Source of the DNA: Candidatus Woesearchaeota archaeon CG10_big_fil_rev_8_21_14_0_10_44_13
Lineage (GTDB): Archaea; Nanobdellota; Nanobdellia; Woesearchaeales; UBA12501
Assembly: GCA_002762985.1 (NCBI GenBank)
Contig: PCXZ01000025.1
Location: forward strand, 1-62,535
Direction of reading: 5' to 3'
DNA: 62,535 nt
In this document: positions 1 to 8,139 of the stretch, in pieces
Layout: each line of letters starts with the position of its first letter
Position numbering within the stretch: position 1 is the stretch's first letter
The notes under the pieces: generated by a model
What the model was told of the DNA's origin: nothing
Databases searched by the model: none
Seen by the model: only the letters and a program-made list of their open reading frames with translations
Position numbers and translations under genes: made by a program

Positions 1-118
1 CGTGTTTGTAGGTTTATCATGAGGGTATAAAACAGAACTACTATATAAATTATGCGTTATTTTTGTCTTATACTATCATCTGAAAAACCTTTTATATTGG
101 CCCTCATTTTGCTTGGGT

Positions 119-1018
119 ATGCAATTGACATTTTTAGGGACATCGTGCATGGTGCCCACAAAGGAAAGGAATGTAAGCGCTGTTTTCCTTAGCTTCAAAA
201 CCGAAGGCATACTTTTTGACTGCGGCGAAGGGACCCAGAGGCAGATGAACATCGCGGGCATAAAAAGGACCTCAGTCACAAAAGTCCTGATAAGCCATTG
301 GCACGGGGATCATGTATCGGGGCTTGTGGGCCTCATACAGACAATGGGAAATGATGAAATCCCCCCTAATCTTGAGATATTCGGCCCAAGGGGGACTGAA
401 GAGCATATGGAACATCTCATGAAGATGTGCGATTTTGAGTCAAGGGTGAACCTGAAGATCTATGAGATAGATGTAGATGGCGTTGAGAAGGTCTTTGACG
501 GGGAAGATTTCATCATTGAAGCTGCCCCATTGAACCACAGCTCCCCATGCATAGGATATTCTTTCATAGAGAAAGACAGATGGAAGATAGACATGGCCTT
601 GCTGAAAAAGATGGGCGTGCCAGAGGGTAAACATCTGCAGCCATTGCAGGAAGGGAAATCCATAGAATGGAAAGGGAATAAGATAGATGCTGAGAAAGTG
701 ACTTCCATGGTGAAAGGTAAGAAGATATCATACATAATGGACACTGCCATGTGCAGCCCTGCAATCACTCTTGCAAAGGATTCAGACATACTCATCTGCG
801 AATCGGCTTACGCCAGCGATCTTGAAGAGAAAGCGAGATTACATAGGCATCTCACTGGAAAACAGGCAGGGATGATAGCGAACAATGCTAATGTGGGCAG
901 ATTATACTTGATGCATTTCTCCCAGAGATACAAATCGGCAAAAGAGATAGAGGAGGACGCAAAGGATGTGTTCTCAAAGACAGAGGCTGCTCATGATTTC
1001 ATGAAGGTAAAGCTTTAA
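119..1018 (+). CDS. rnz: Ribonuclease Z (tRNA 3' processing endonuclease)
   Basis: Zinc endonuclease of 299 residues that removes the 3' trailer of tRNA precursors in the cytoplasm. The metallo-beta-lactamase metal motif HWHGDH is at residues 60-65, preceded by the family segment FDCGEGTQRQ at 33-42; further likely ligands are the H of PLNHSS, the D of IMDTAM and the H of LMHFSQ. Length is normal for the short form. Start choice: TTTATATT at 91-98 centres about 25 bp before ATG 119, so a leaderless message from 119 is more likely than TTG 113. It stands alone on its strand. Assignment is firm. Confidence 0.95.
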   Translation: MQLTFLGTSCMVPTKERNVSAVFLSFKTEGILFDCGEGTQRQMNIAGIKRTSVTKVLISHWHGDHVSGLVGLIQTMGNDEIPPNLEIFGPRGTEEHMEHLMKMCDFESRVNLKIYEIDVDGVEKVFDGEDFIIEAAPLNHSSPCIGYSFIEKDRWKIDMALLKKMGVPEGKHLQPLQEGKSIEWKGNKIDAEKVTSMVKGKKISYIMDTAMCSPAITLAKDSDILICESAYASDLEEKARLHRHLTGKQAGMIANNANVGRLYLMHFSQRYKSAKEIEEDAKDVFSKTEAAHDFMKVKL

Positions 1019-1088
1019 AAATACTGAGATTATACAAACTTGATTACAGGCTTGATTAAACCTGATCCAAAGATAAAAGAGGCGTGAT

Positions 1089-1259
1089 TTGGCACAGAAC
1101 ATAAACATAAGCGAGATATTCAGGAAGATAGGCGATTTCTTCAGGAACCTGCCCAGCACGATAAAGAATGCCCCTATCGACGAGAAAGCGGCTTATGGAG
1201 CTTTCGGATTCGGATTCATCATTCTTATAGTGGGGATTGTGCTGACAGTTATTGCCTGA
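1089..1259 (+). CDS. Small single-span membrane protein, TTG start
   Basis: A 56-codon frame starting TTG that fills most of the otherwise empty 1019-1326 gap. The N-terminal 36 residues are polar (begins MAQNINISEIFRKIGDFF), followed by one hydrophobic helix (GFGFIILIVGIVLTVI) at the extreme C-terminus, the layout of a tail-anchored protein. A GAGG stretch lies just upstream. Size and topology recall archaeal Sec61-beta, but the sequence does not show a convincing family signature, so the function is unknown. Coding status is inferred from the clean hydrophobic segment and the absence of another explanation for the gap. Confidence 0.5.
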   Translation: MAQNINISEIFRKIGDFFRNLPSTIKNAPIDEKAAYGAFGFGFIILIVGIVLTVIA

Positions 1260-1326
1260 TCAGATTGTATGCATGTGGATATGGGCCTTGAAAAGATTTA
1301 AATAATGATCCTCAATCTGCATCATT

Positions 1327-1698
1327 ATGGAGCAATGCCCTAACAAGACAGAGAGATGCCTGAACTGCCATGACCATCACCAGCAGCTTAGGCCCCTGGT
1401 CAAGGAGATCATAACGACTAAGCATTTCTTCAAGGATGCCCCATCAATAAATCCTGAAAGCATAGTGAACTGCGAGCATGAGAACTTCACGCACCTGCAC
1501 AAATTCGAGGAGATCATAGACGGAAACTACATATTCAGGGCGCTGAAAGGAAAAACACATATAATATATGCCATCGACAAGGATCACAGGCTGATTTTCC
1601 TCAGGGCATTCGAGAACTTCGGCATGTACAAGAAATTCCTCAATGACAAGAAATCCATTGAAAAGATGATCATCGAAGCGGATAATGGAAAAAAATGA
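1327..1698 (+). CDS. Cys/His-rich hypothetical protein
   Basis: Protein of 123 residues, not recognised. The N-terminus carries a possible metal site (CPNKTERCLNCHDHHQQ, residues 4-20). The C-terminal half (about 60-115) has the strand-rich pattern of RelE/ParE toxins: a basic ALKGKTHIIYAI segment followed by DHRLIFLRAF and a final helix. That likeness is weak and no antitoxin gene is adjacent. TTTAAATA at 1297-1304 centres about 27 bp before the ATG, supporting a leaderless start. It ends back-to-back with the GTPase gene on the other strand with no intergenic space. Confidence 0.7.
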   Translation: MEQCPNKTERCLNCHDHHQQLRPLVKEIITTKHFFKDAPSINPESIVNCEHENFTHLHKFEEIIDGNYIFRALKGKTHIIYAIDKDHRLIFLRAFENFGMYKKFLNDKKSIEKMIIEADNGKK

Positions 1699-2424
1699 TT
1701 ATCTTATCTCCCCTCTCTGCCATTTCCTGACTATCTCCCTGGCCATCCTCTCGGTGTCTGCAACGCCGCCTTTCTTTATTATCTTCTTTTCCAATGCGAT
1801 ATCCTCAAGGGTCCCGTAAGGGTCGTCTTTTGGTTCTACGCCGTAATGCCTCTCGATCTTGCCTTTCAGCGTCTTCATCAGCTGCACAGCGCCATATTCC
1901 GGATCCTTCAGCTTGTCAGCATCGACTGCGCCTATTGCGACTAAGATGGCGCCTTTCACCCTTTTTTCAGGGAGGACTCCCGGCGTGTCTATCATCATTA
2001 TCCTTTCGCTTACCCTAAGTTTTTGCAGGCCTTTTGTAAAACCGCTTATGGGGCTTGTAGGCGCGCTTTTCCTCCCTTTCAGGGCATTAATCAGTGTTGA
2101 TTTCCCTGTGTTCGGGAATCCCACGACTCCGACGACGACATCCTTGCCTCTGGCTATCTCATTTATCTTCCTCAGGAGGATTGTCGTGCCAAGATGCCTG
2201 AGTGCGCTTATCCTTACAGAATTCGGAAGATTGAGCCTTTCAATCTCATTCTTCGGCACAAGGTCGCATTTGTTTATCACATAGATTAGCTTCTTGTTCT
2301 TCCTCTTTATCCTCGCTTCGGCTTCTGTGTTTATGCTTTCCCTTGCCTTCCTGGCATCAAGGACCATAAGGATTATATCTGCCTTATTGATCACTTTTTC
2401 CACGAGCTCAGTATAGTCTTTCAT
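1699..2424 (-). CDS. Circularly permuted GTPase, YlqF/RbgA-like
   Basis: GTPase of 241 residues with motifs in circularly permuted order: G4 NKCD at 51-54 comes before G1 GFPNTGKST at 102-110 and G3 DTPG at 146-149. This order defines the YlqF/YawG group, whose studied members act in large ribosomal subunit assembly. An upstream in-frame ATG at 2493 would add 23 unconserved residues; TTTATAAA at 2447-2454 centres about 26 bp from ATG 2424, so I take 2424 as a leaderless start. Target and partner cannot be told from the sequence. Confidence 0.88.
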   Translation of the reverse strand: MKDYTELVEKVINKADIILMVLDARKARESINTEAEARIKRKNKKLIYVINKCDLVPKNEIERLNLPNSVRISALRHLGTTILLRKINEIARGKDVVVGVVGFPNTGKSTLINALKGRKSAPTSPISGFTKGLQKLRVSERIMMIDTPGVLPEKRVKGAILVAIGAVDADKLKDPEYGAVQLMKTLKGKIERHYGVEPKDDPYGTLEDIALEKKIIKKGGVADTERMAREIVRKWQRGEIR

Positions 2425-2524
2425 GAGAAAAAGGTAGTTGGATGGGTTTATAAATGATTCGTTGCTGAGAGCATGTCGTTTATGGCATATCATCTATGAG
2501 TTGATTCTCAAGAGCACAATAAAT

Positions 2525-2944
2525 TCAGGCATAATATCTGGAATAAGAAGGGAACAGCATATTCTCTTCTATCTCTATCCTTTTCCAGACATTGTTCACT
2601 AGATCGGCAAAAGCCTTGTTGAATGCCATGTTCTTCCTCAATTTAGATATGTCTATATCCTTGTATTTTTCAAAAAAAGAAAAAAGGCCCTTGGCTATTC
2701 TTATCATCTCGACAGAGAACATGTCCCCTAATTTTTTCAGCTCTTCAAATTCTGATTTTTTCAGTTTTGAATAAATAAGCTTGTTTTCAAGATCGACATG
2801 GACAAGGAGAAAATCCTTCAATGCCCTGAAATCCCCTGCAAGGGTCATATTGACTATCCTTTTGTCTTCAATAGAGGATTGTATCTCGGAAAGCATCCTT
2901 TTTATCTCGATATGTTCCCCTTTAAACTGCCGTATTATGTCCAT
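2525..2944 (-). CDS. Hemerythrin-like HHE domain protein
   Basis: All-helical protein of 139 residues with the hemerythrin/HHE pattern: GEHIEIKR (H11), LLVHVDLENKLIY (H49, E53) and C-terminal RIEIEENMLFPSY. In the family these His and Glu residues hold a di-iron or other metal centre used for oxygen, NO or iron sensing. One expected His is less obvious here, so ligation may differ. A TATA-like TTTTTATATC around 2964-2974 lies about 26 bp before the ATG, indicating a leaderless monocistron. Confidence 0.75.
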   Translation of the reverse strand: MDIIRQFKGEHIEIKRMLSEIQSSIEDKRIVNMTLAGDFRALKDFLLVHVDLENKLIYSKLKKSEFEELKKLGDMFSVEMIRIAKGLFSFFEKYKDIDISKLRKNMAFNKAFADLVNNVWKRIEIEENMLFPSYSRYYA

Positions 2945-3003
2945 AAAATAAAAGGGTAAATAGAAGGATATAAAAAAGTATCTTAATTGGGCCAGTTTAT
3001 TGT

Positions 3004-3225
3004 CTAACCCTGCCTTGCAGCCAGCTTCACATCCCCGCTTTTGACAGTTTTCCTGCCCGCGTGCAATGCCAATTTGACTGCCTGCGATGCTATCTCATTC
3101 GCCTTGTCTTCCACAGCGTCTTTGAGCGCTGCCTTTGCCTTGTCAGAGACCCTTTCTGCGCCTGCCAGTTTCAGGACTTTTTCCATCGCTGCCAATGGCA
3201 GTAATCTCTTGCTTGGATTTGTCAT
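3004..3225 (-). CDS. Archaeal histone
   Basis: Single histone fold of 73 residues: helix 1 (PLAAMEKVLKLAGA), loop with RVSDKAK, long central helix (AKAALKDAVEDKANEIASQAVKLALHAG) and the RKTVKSGDVKLAA loop and final helix. Such proteins dimerise and wrap DNA into hypernucleosome-like fibres. There is a short N-terminal lead (MTNPSKR) and no eukaryotic-type tail. A GGGGGT stretch precedes the ATG at ribosome-binding distance. Downstream on the same strand is the hemerythrin gene, which has its own promoter. Confidence 0.95.
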   Translation of the reverse strand: MTNPSKRLLPLAAMEKVLKLAGAERVSDKAKAALKDAVEDKANEIASQAVKLALHAGRKTVKSGDVKLAARQG

Positions 3226-3340
3226 GCTCTTACCCCCAATGTTTTGATAAAGTTTATCTAATACTTTTATCTGATTATATAGTAATCAAAGCCCGATTTA
3301 TAAATATTTTGTTTTATAATGGCCTAAACGGGCTTTTTTT

Positions 3341-3385
3341 GGGTGAAAGGGGGTGGAAATGGGCTGTTTTGGCGTTGAAAGGGGG
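3341..3385 (+). other. G-rich intergenic tract with potential quadruplex
   Basis: Between the histone promoter and the end of the TrmB gene, the plus strand holds four guanine runs (GGG 3341, GGGGG 3349, GGG 3361, GGGGG 3381) and two copies of TGAAAGGGGG. The last loop is long (17 nt, with an inner GG), so quadruplex formation is only possible. I see no open frame of quality here. Confidence 0.35.
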
Positions 3386-3418
3386 TTTTGCACTGAACAG
3401 TATCCAGTAAAACGGCTG

Positions 3419-4129
3419 CTACTTTGCAATTTTCCATTGACCGAGAAAAAATTCCCTAAGTTGATCAGAGATTGTCTCACTTTCAATCTTTATAGCGGTA
3501 GGTGACTCGACCCAGGAAAGGATTACAACCTTGTTTCTGAATATAGTTATTCCCTGTGGTAAATTGAATTCAGTGTATTTTAATTTCAACTTTGTATGGC
3601 TCTCTTTTTTATAATGCTTGATATTTTTTAATAATCTTACATCTAATTTTTTGTCTTTTCTTCGTACAGCTAGGTTCTTGAAAAATAGGTTTACCTGCTC
3701 GTTTTTATTTTCTTCATCGATAGAAAAAATAAGATACAATTCGCCAGGTCTTGCGTCCCCTATCAGGTCCGTAAAGAGCGTGAAAATCGCTTTTTGACCC
3801 TCAAAGATCTCAACACTTTGTTTTTTGGAGAATTTTTGCTTTAAGAGCAGTTGTGGGATGATCTCCTCAATCCTCCTTTTTCTCTCTTCAATATAATTCA
3901 GCAATGTTTTAGGGTCAGACGCCTGATATTGCTTGATATTATTCTTGATGATATATGTCACAAATCCGCGTTTAATGAGTTTGTCAAGGATTTCATATAT
4001 TTTTGAGGAAGGGATGCCCGTCTTTTTTATGATATTGCCTACGCTAGATGAGCCCAATTCTAACAGGGAAGTATAGCAAATGCTTTCCCTCCTGTTAAGC
4101 CCCATCTCCTGCAATATCTCTTCGATCAT
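3419..4129 (-). CDS. TrmB-family transcription regulator
   Basis: Regulator of 236 residues. The N-terminal winged helix (residues 1-70) shows the TrmB signature: MGLNRRESICYTSLLELG, then GNIIKKTGIPSSKIYEILDKLIKRGFV as the recognition region, followed by a short coiled segment and an effector-like C-terminal domain. TrmB proteins are usually sugar-responsive repressors or activators; no sugar gene is near. It is divergent from the 4247 gene with a perfect palindrome at 4172-4190 between them. A TATA box at about 4151-4160 gives a leaderless start at 4129. Confidence 0.85.
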   Translation of the reverse strand: MIEEILQEMGLNRRESICYTSLLELGSSSVGNIIKKTGIPSSKIYEILDKLIKRGFVTYIIKNNIKQYQASDPKTLLNYIEERKRRIEEIIPQLLLKQKFSKKQSVEIFEGQKAIFTLFTDLIGDARPGELYLIFSIDEENKNEQVNLFFKNLAVRRKDKKLDVRLLKNIKHYKKESHTKLKLKYTEFNLPQGITIFRNKVVILSWVESPTAIKIESETISDQLREFFLGQWKIAK

Positions 4130-4171
4130 CAGCGCTAGATTGATTGTGTTCTTTATAAATTTTTCTTAATA

Positions 4172-4190
4172 CTACCCCTTTTAGGGGTAG
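4172..4190. promoter_or_regulatory. Palindromic operator candidate in TrmB divergent promoter
   Basis: CTACCCCTTTTAGGGGTAG: perfect 8-bp arms (CTACCCCT/AGGGGTAG) around TTT. It sits 12 bp upstream of the TATA box of the TrmB gene and directly before the AT-rich promoter of the 4247 gene, so one bound dimer could control both. Binding by the TrmB protein itself is inference. Confidence 0.65.
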
Positions 4191-4246
4191 AGATAATTTA
4201 TCATGTCTGGATTTATCCTTATTTTACAGATATTGGAGGTCAAAAA

Positions 4247-4750
4247 ATGGAATTAAAAATGAGCATAGGAAGACTGGATGATAAGGTTGGAGGTGAGTGT
4301 GTGTTACATGGCGAGGTATTTGCATATGTTGCAGATAGTGACCTAGGTAACCCTGCTTACACAATTTTTGTTGATACGACAGAATATGATAAACTTTGGA
4401 GAGAAACGACAAGTGGGTTTAACCCTCGTTCTGATTGGGGAGAATTGTTAAGAAAAAAATACGAAGAAAACCCAGGCCTAAAAGAAAGATTGTCTGATGA
4501 AAGAAAATATGGTGTTCCTGGAGAATTGTTGGATACCCCCCATCAAGAAGGAGGAGGACATGGGGATGTACGTTTAAGATACAGAAAAGCCAATGTTGTT
4601 TTTATGCCAATGAGTGATTATAATGGGTTCTTCAGAAATGACCCTGAATTTTTAGGGGCTTGTGAAATACTTTATGAATCAGGGAAATTCATCAAAGGGG
4701 GTAATGATTTGTTAAGAATGTTGGGAATTGAGATTAAAGAGTCTCTCTAA
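4247..4750 (+). CDS. Orphan protein divergent from TrmB regulator
   Basis: Protein of 167 residues, not recognised. Soluble and acidic, with no membrane segment or known motif; it has a glycine/histidine stretch (HQEGGGHGDVRLRY, about 103-116) and several aromatic patches. A strong GGAGGT lies 6-7 nt before the ATG, unlike the leaderless neighbours, so the transcript has a short leader. The gene is visibly richer in A/T than the ribosomal region and may be an acquired pair with the TrmB regulator across the palindrome at 4172-4190. Confidence 0.7.
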   Translation: MELKMSIGRLDDKVGGECVLHGEVFAYVADSDLGNPAYTIFVDTTEYDKLWRETTSGFNPRSDWGELLRKKYEENPGLKERLSDERKYGVPGELLDTPHQEGGGHGDVRLRYRKANVVFMPMSDYNGFFRNDPEFLGACEILYESGKFIKGGNDLLRMLGIEIKESL

Positions 4751-4794
4751 ATATGGGCATTTGCGAAGAGACAAGATGAAGATTATATGACCCT

Positions 4795-4811
4795 CACTGG
4801 ACACTGGACAT
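4795..4811 (+). promoter_or_regulatory. Repair-regulon box 1 (upstream of hjc)
   Basis: CACTGGACACTGGACAT, two tandem CACTGGA units plus CAT. Exactly 12 bp later comes TATTTAAA (4824-4831), then ATG 4855 of hjc 31 bp from the first TATA base. The 12-bp spacer ends in AAGG, resembling a BRE. Same arrangement as the boxes before hef, the Cas4-like gene and the 31983-32171 gene. Confidence 0.85.
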
Positions 4812-4854
4812 GCCGACACAAGGTATTTAAATCATGCTTGCTTATTAGGATGTT

Positions 4855-5274
4855 ATGTCAAAAAAGAGCAAAGGTATAGGCGCTGAAAGAGAATTACTGC
4901 ACAAATTCTGGGCCAATGGTTTTGTAGCCATGCGGGCTCCTGCATCCGGCGCGATAAAATACCCCTGCCCTGACCTCATCGTGGGCAACCAGCTCAGGAA
5001 ACTTGTGATAGAATGCAAGACTACGAGCGCAAAAAAGCAGTACATATCCAATGAGCAGATAAGCAACCTCAGGCAATTCAGCGAGATATTCGCAGCAGAG
5101 GCGTGGATTGCTGTCAAATTCGCGAAGGACGGCTGGTTCTTCATCAATCTTGAGGACCTGAAGCAGACTGAAGGCAACAATTATGTCATCTCTGTGGAGA
5201 ATGCCAGGAACAGGGGACTTTCATTCGAAGAGATAATAAAGACAGCAGATTACAGCATATCAAAAACTCAATAG
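4855..5274 (+). CDS. hjc: Holliday junction resolvase Hjc
   Basis: Archaeal four-way-junction endonuclease of 139 residues. The N-terminal KGIGAERELLHKFW matches the conserved Hjc start (catalytic E at 12), the core has DLIVGNQ and the VIECKTT metal motif (PD-(D/E)xK fold), followed by QISNLRQF and AWIAVKF. It resolves recombination intermediates, often with Hef and PCNA. The promoter is leaderless and is preceded by the 17-bp box that also precedes hef, suggesting coordinated control. Its end overlaps the end of the convergent Oxa1-like gene by 7 bp. Confidence 0.95.
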   Translation: MSKKSKGIGAERELLHKFWANGFVAMRAPASGAIKYPCPDLIVGNQLRKLVIECKTTSAKKQYISNEQISNLRQFSEIFAAEAWIAVKFAKDGWFFINLEDLKQTEGNNYVISVENARNRGLSFEEIIKTADYSISKTQ

Positions 5275-6122
5275 ACCTTGAGCAATTTTCTCATCAGCGT
5301 GCTGAACAGTATCGAGAATATGATGTAGCAGCCGAGCCATCCCAGCTTCCAGCCGAAAAGATTCATCACGATGAGCTTCCCCTGGTCGACCATTGTGCCT
5401 TTCACTATGCCGTCTTCGATCTTCTGCAATGGCTTGTCATAATCTGTCTTTGATACCAGTATATTCTGCGTGTAAGGTATATCTTTTCCATCAACATAAT
5501 AATCGACAAGATGCTCCCCTTCTTTCCCTGAGAGCTGCCAACCGGCATAATAAACCTCTTCTCCTTTCGCTATAAACCCGCCATAATTCTTTGATGTGAG
5601 GTATTGGTTATTGAAAGGGAGCTTTTCGTCCTTGCCTAAGGTCTTTATCTCGGCTTGAGCTGCTGACAGCAAAGTGACGCCTTCCTGGACATTTATGGTT
5701 ATGTTCTTTGGGAGGTTGCTTCCGTCAAAGAAGACATATGTCGAAAAATTATCCCCTGGCTGCACTGGCTCGTATGAGAAATTCATGTTGAGCCATCCGA
5801 AAATAAGTATGAGGGGGATGAATGTTATCAAAGTTGACTTGAAGGAATGTGTCATGAGCTTCATGTTCTTGTCCATGGCCTCTTTCTGGATCTTCAAGGA
5901 TTTTGACGGATTGTCTTTCAGCTTTTTCAGCTCCTGCTGCATCCTCTTTATATCATCCCTGAGGCTCTTCATGAGCTGCTGGTCAGTCGTCCATTTATAG
6001 ACCAATGTGACGATCAAGGAGACTACCAATGATACCAAGAATATTACATAGAACGGCCCGAGGATCTTCAATGGGCCCATGACAGGACCTATTATCCCAT
6101 TTATTATGTCGTAGATGCCCAT
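5268..6122 (-). CDS. Oxa1/YidC-type membrane insertase (DUF106)
   Basis: Membrane protein of 284 residues in the archaeal DUF106/EMC3-like branch of the YidC/Oxa1/Alb3 superfamily, which helps insert proteins into the membrane. Visible order: one transmembrane helix (about 22-42), a cytoplasmic coiled coil (LMKSLRDDIKRMQQELKKLK), a second helix (TLITFIPLILIFGWL), a long extracytoplasmic loop and a final helix near the C-terminus. It lies just downstream of secY, its usual archaeal neighbour. The 80-bp gap contains TTTAAATG-type boxes and GGGGG precedes the ATG, so it may also have its own promoter. Confidence 0.85.
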   Translation of the reverse strand: MGIYDIINGIIGPVMGPLKILGPFYVIFLVSLVVSLIVTLVYKWTTDQQLMKSLRDDIKRMQQELKKLKDNPSKSLKIQKEAMDKNMKLMTHSFKSTLITFIPLILIFGWLNMNFSYEPVQPGDNFSTYVFFDGSNLPKNITINVQEGVTLLSAAQAEIKTLGKDEKLPFNNQYLTSKNYGGFIAKGEEVYYAGWQLSGKEGEHLVDYYVDGKDIPYTQNILVSKTDYDKPLQKIEDGIVKGTMVDQGKLIVMNLFGWKLGWLGCYIIFSILFSTLMRKLLKVY

Positions 6123-6202
6123 TTTACCCCCTTTGATATTTTATTTTGACAATGCGCCGATAATTTATTCAGGCCATTTAAACTTAAATAACTACACTAG
6201 CC

Positions 6203-7594
6203 CTAAATCTCCATGAATTTCCTCATCATGGGGTTCATGTCGTAGAGGTGCTGCTTCGCTATGTCCTCATAAAGCCTGTACACTATCATCACTGTGAGCA
6301 GAAGGCTTGTGCCATTCACTAAAGACCCAGATACATCGGCAAGAGCTGCCAAAAAGCCTATCGTTATCGCGCCCATGACAGTCAATGGGCCTATGTACCT
6401 GTTTAGTATGCTTTCCATTATCCTCTCGTCTCTCCTGAAACCCGGTATCTGGAGCCCCGAAGCGATCATATGTTTTGCCTGCGATCTTGCGTCCATGCCT
6501 GCTGTCTGCACCCAGAACCAGCTGAACATGACTGCGCCTATGACCATTATGATAGTATAAATCATGGCTTGGCCTATATCCCCCAAGCTTATGCTGTGCG
6601 TGATTATCTTGTTAACAATGTTTGGTGAGGATATCCACGCCGCTATCCCGCTTATAGGGGTATTGCCTACAAATCTTCCGAGAATAGGGTGGCCCCAGTT
6701 CTGCATTAGCCTTGCCCAAAGCTGCACATTTGCAAGCAAAGCTGCAACTAATATTACGGGGATATTGCTTGTGTAGATGAATGACAAAGGCCATCTTATC
6801 CCCTGGCCTCTTATCCTGCCAAAAGACAATGGAATCTCAACTTTCATGGCCTGCGCATAGACTGCGACGGCAAAAACAACTATCGTCGATATTATGCCTG
6901 CAAGCATCAGTCCTGCTGTGATCGGGTCCCCTGCTGCAAGGCTTTGGAAAAGTGCGGGTATGGCCCCTGCAGAAACGCTGGGATTTGTCGGTGAAGGCAG
7001 GGGGCTTATCGCCCTTATGAACAAAGATTTTGAGACTCCTGCTGCGATGAAAAGGCTTATTCCTGAGCCGAAACCCCACTTGCTCACCACTTCATCCATG
7101 TACATTATGATCAGGCCGCCAAGGAAAAGCTGGAAAACAAGTATCAGCTCAAGCTGCAGATAGGCTGTTGTGCCTGCAAGCGATGCCTCTGGCGCAAGGC
7201 CGCCCATGAAAACATAGACTACTCCTTCGAACAATATGAAGAATATCGAAAGAAGCTTCTGCCATCCCTGGAAATTCTTCTTTCCTTCTGTTGAGTTCAG
7301 GTCAAACTTCACTATGCCTGAACCGTTTAGCAGCTGCATCACTATGGATGATGTGACCAAAGGGCCGATCCCTAATGAGATTATCGAGCCGAACTCTGCT
7401 CCAAGGATCAAAGAAAGGAATTCGAACTGCTGCAATGAATTCTGTCCGAGGCCGAAAAGGGGTATCAGGCCGAGGACGAAGAACAAACCCAGCACTATGC
7501 CTGTCCATTTGAGTTTTTCCTTGAAAGAAAGCCTCCTCTGGGTCGGCGCCTGGACTTCAGGCAGATTCATCAATATGTTTTTGAAAAAAGGCAT
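6203..7594 (-). CDS. secY: Protein translocase channel subunit SecY
   Basis: Central pore protein of the Sec translocon, 463 residues and about ten hydrophobic helices. Recognisable segments are the plug-region sequence near residues 45-75 (LGQNSLQQFEFLSLILGAEFGS region), GIGPLVTSSIVMQLL, the cytoplasmic loops with GFGSGISLFIAAGV and RIRGQGIRWPLSFIYTSNIP, and GLQIPGFRRDERIMES before the last helices. Last canonical member of the spc-type cluster here; uL15 ends 50 bp upstream and the Oxa1-like gene follows. Confidence 0.97.
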   Translation of the reverse strand: MPFFKNILMNLPEVQAPTQRRLSFKEKLKWTGIVLGLFFVLGLIPLFGLGQNSLQQFEFLSLILGAEFGSIISLGIGPLVTSSIVMQLLNGSGIVKFDLNSTEGKKNFQGWQKLLSIFFILFEGVVYVFMGGLAPEASLAGTTAYLQLELILVFQLFLGGLIIMYMDEVVSKWGFGSGISLFIAAGVSKSLFIRAISPLPSPTNPSVSAGAIPALFQSLAAGDPITAGLMLAGIISTIVVFAVAVYAQAMKVEIPLSFGRIRGQGIRWPLSFIYTSNIPVILVAALLANVQLWARLMQNWGHPILGRFVGNTPISGIAAWISSPNIVNKIITHSISLGDIGQAMIYTIIMVIGAVMFSWFWVQTAGMDARSQAKHMIASGLQIPGFRRDERIMESILNRYIGPLTVMGAITIGFLAALADVSGSLVNGTSLLLTVMIVYRLYEDIAKQHLYDMNPMMRKFMEI

Positions 7595-7644
7595 TTTTGT
7601 TAAGGCTCTTTTTTGTTTTTTTAAATGTTTCTGTAAAACCGGGC

Positions 7645-8139
7645 TTACTGCTCCTCAGCATCAGCCGTCTCAGGCTTCTTGTCATTCTTTGGCTCTTCCT
7701 TGATTGTGACTTCTACCTGTCCATGCGCCTCTTTGACAGCGGCTATTGCGCCTTCTGTTGCCCTCTCAACAACGATATGGATCTTCTTAGTGAGCCTGCC
7801 GGACCCTATGAGCTTGTTGTAGCCGAGCTTGCCGAGATCAACATGGTAATCGCCGCCTTTCATCTCCGCTTTCTTCTCATCTGCCCAGCTGACGATCCTC
7901 TCTTCGATGGTCTTTATGTTTATAGGATTGAGTGCCTGCTTGTTCTTCTTCTTGAAGCCTTTTTTGCCGAAATAATCCGTAGTCCAGATTGAGGGCTTCC
8001 TGGAGTCTCCTCTCTTGCCTGTGCCGGCCATCCCTCTGCCGCCCCTGTGGCCTCCTCCCCTTCTCTTCTTCTTGGCTCCTCCACCGTGGGTCTGAGAGCC
8101 GCGATACCTTGATGCCTTTTTCCTTCTTCTTGCAGTCAT
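7645..8139 (-). CDS. rpl15: Large subunit ribosomal protein uL15
   Basis: 164 residues. The Gly/Arg/Lys-rich N-terminus (RYRGSQTHGGGAKKKRRGGG) that threads into 23S rRNA is clear, followed by the globular part with IDLGKLG-like VDLGKLGYNK. The last 20 or so residues are an acidic/charged tail (EEPKNDKKPETADAEEQ) outside the family core. The start codon overlaps the uL30 stop as TAATG, indicating translational coupling. Confidence 0.95.
   Translation of the reverse strand: MTARRRKKASRYRGSQTHGGGAKKKRRGGGHRGGRGMAGTGKRGDSRKPSIWTTDYFGKKGFKKKNKQALNPINIKTIEERIVSWADEKKAEMKGGDYHVDLGKLGYNKLIGSGRLTKKIHIVVERATEGAIAAVKEAHGQVEVTIKEEPKNDKKPETADAEEQ

Noticed and set aside
5685-5692. CTGGACAT resembling part of the repair box
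   Set aside because: It lies inside the Oxa1-like coding sequence with no tandem unit and no TATA box at the 12-bp spacing.
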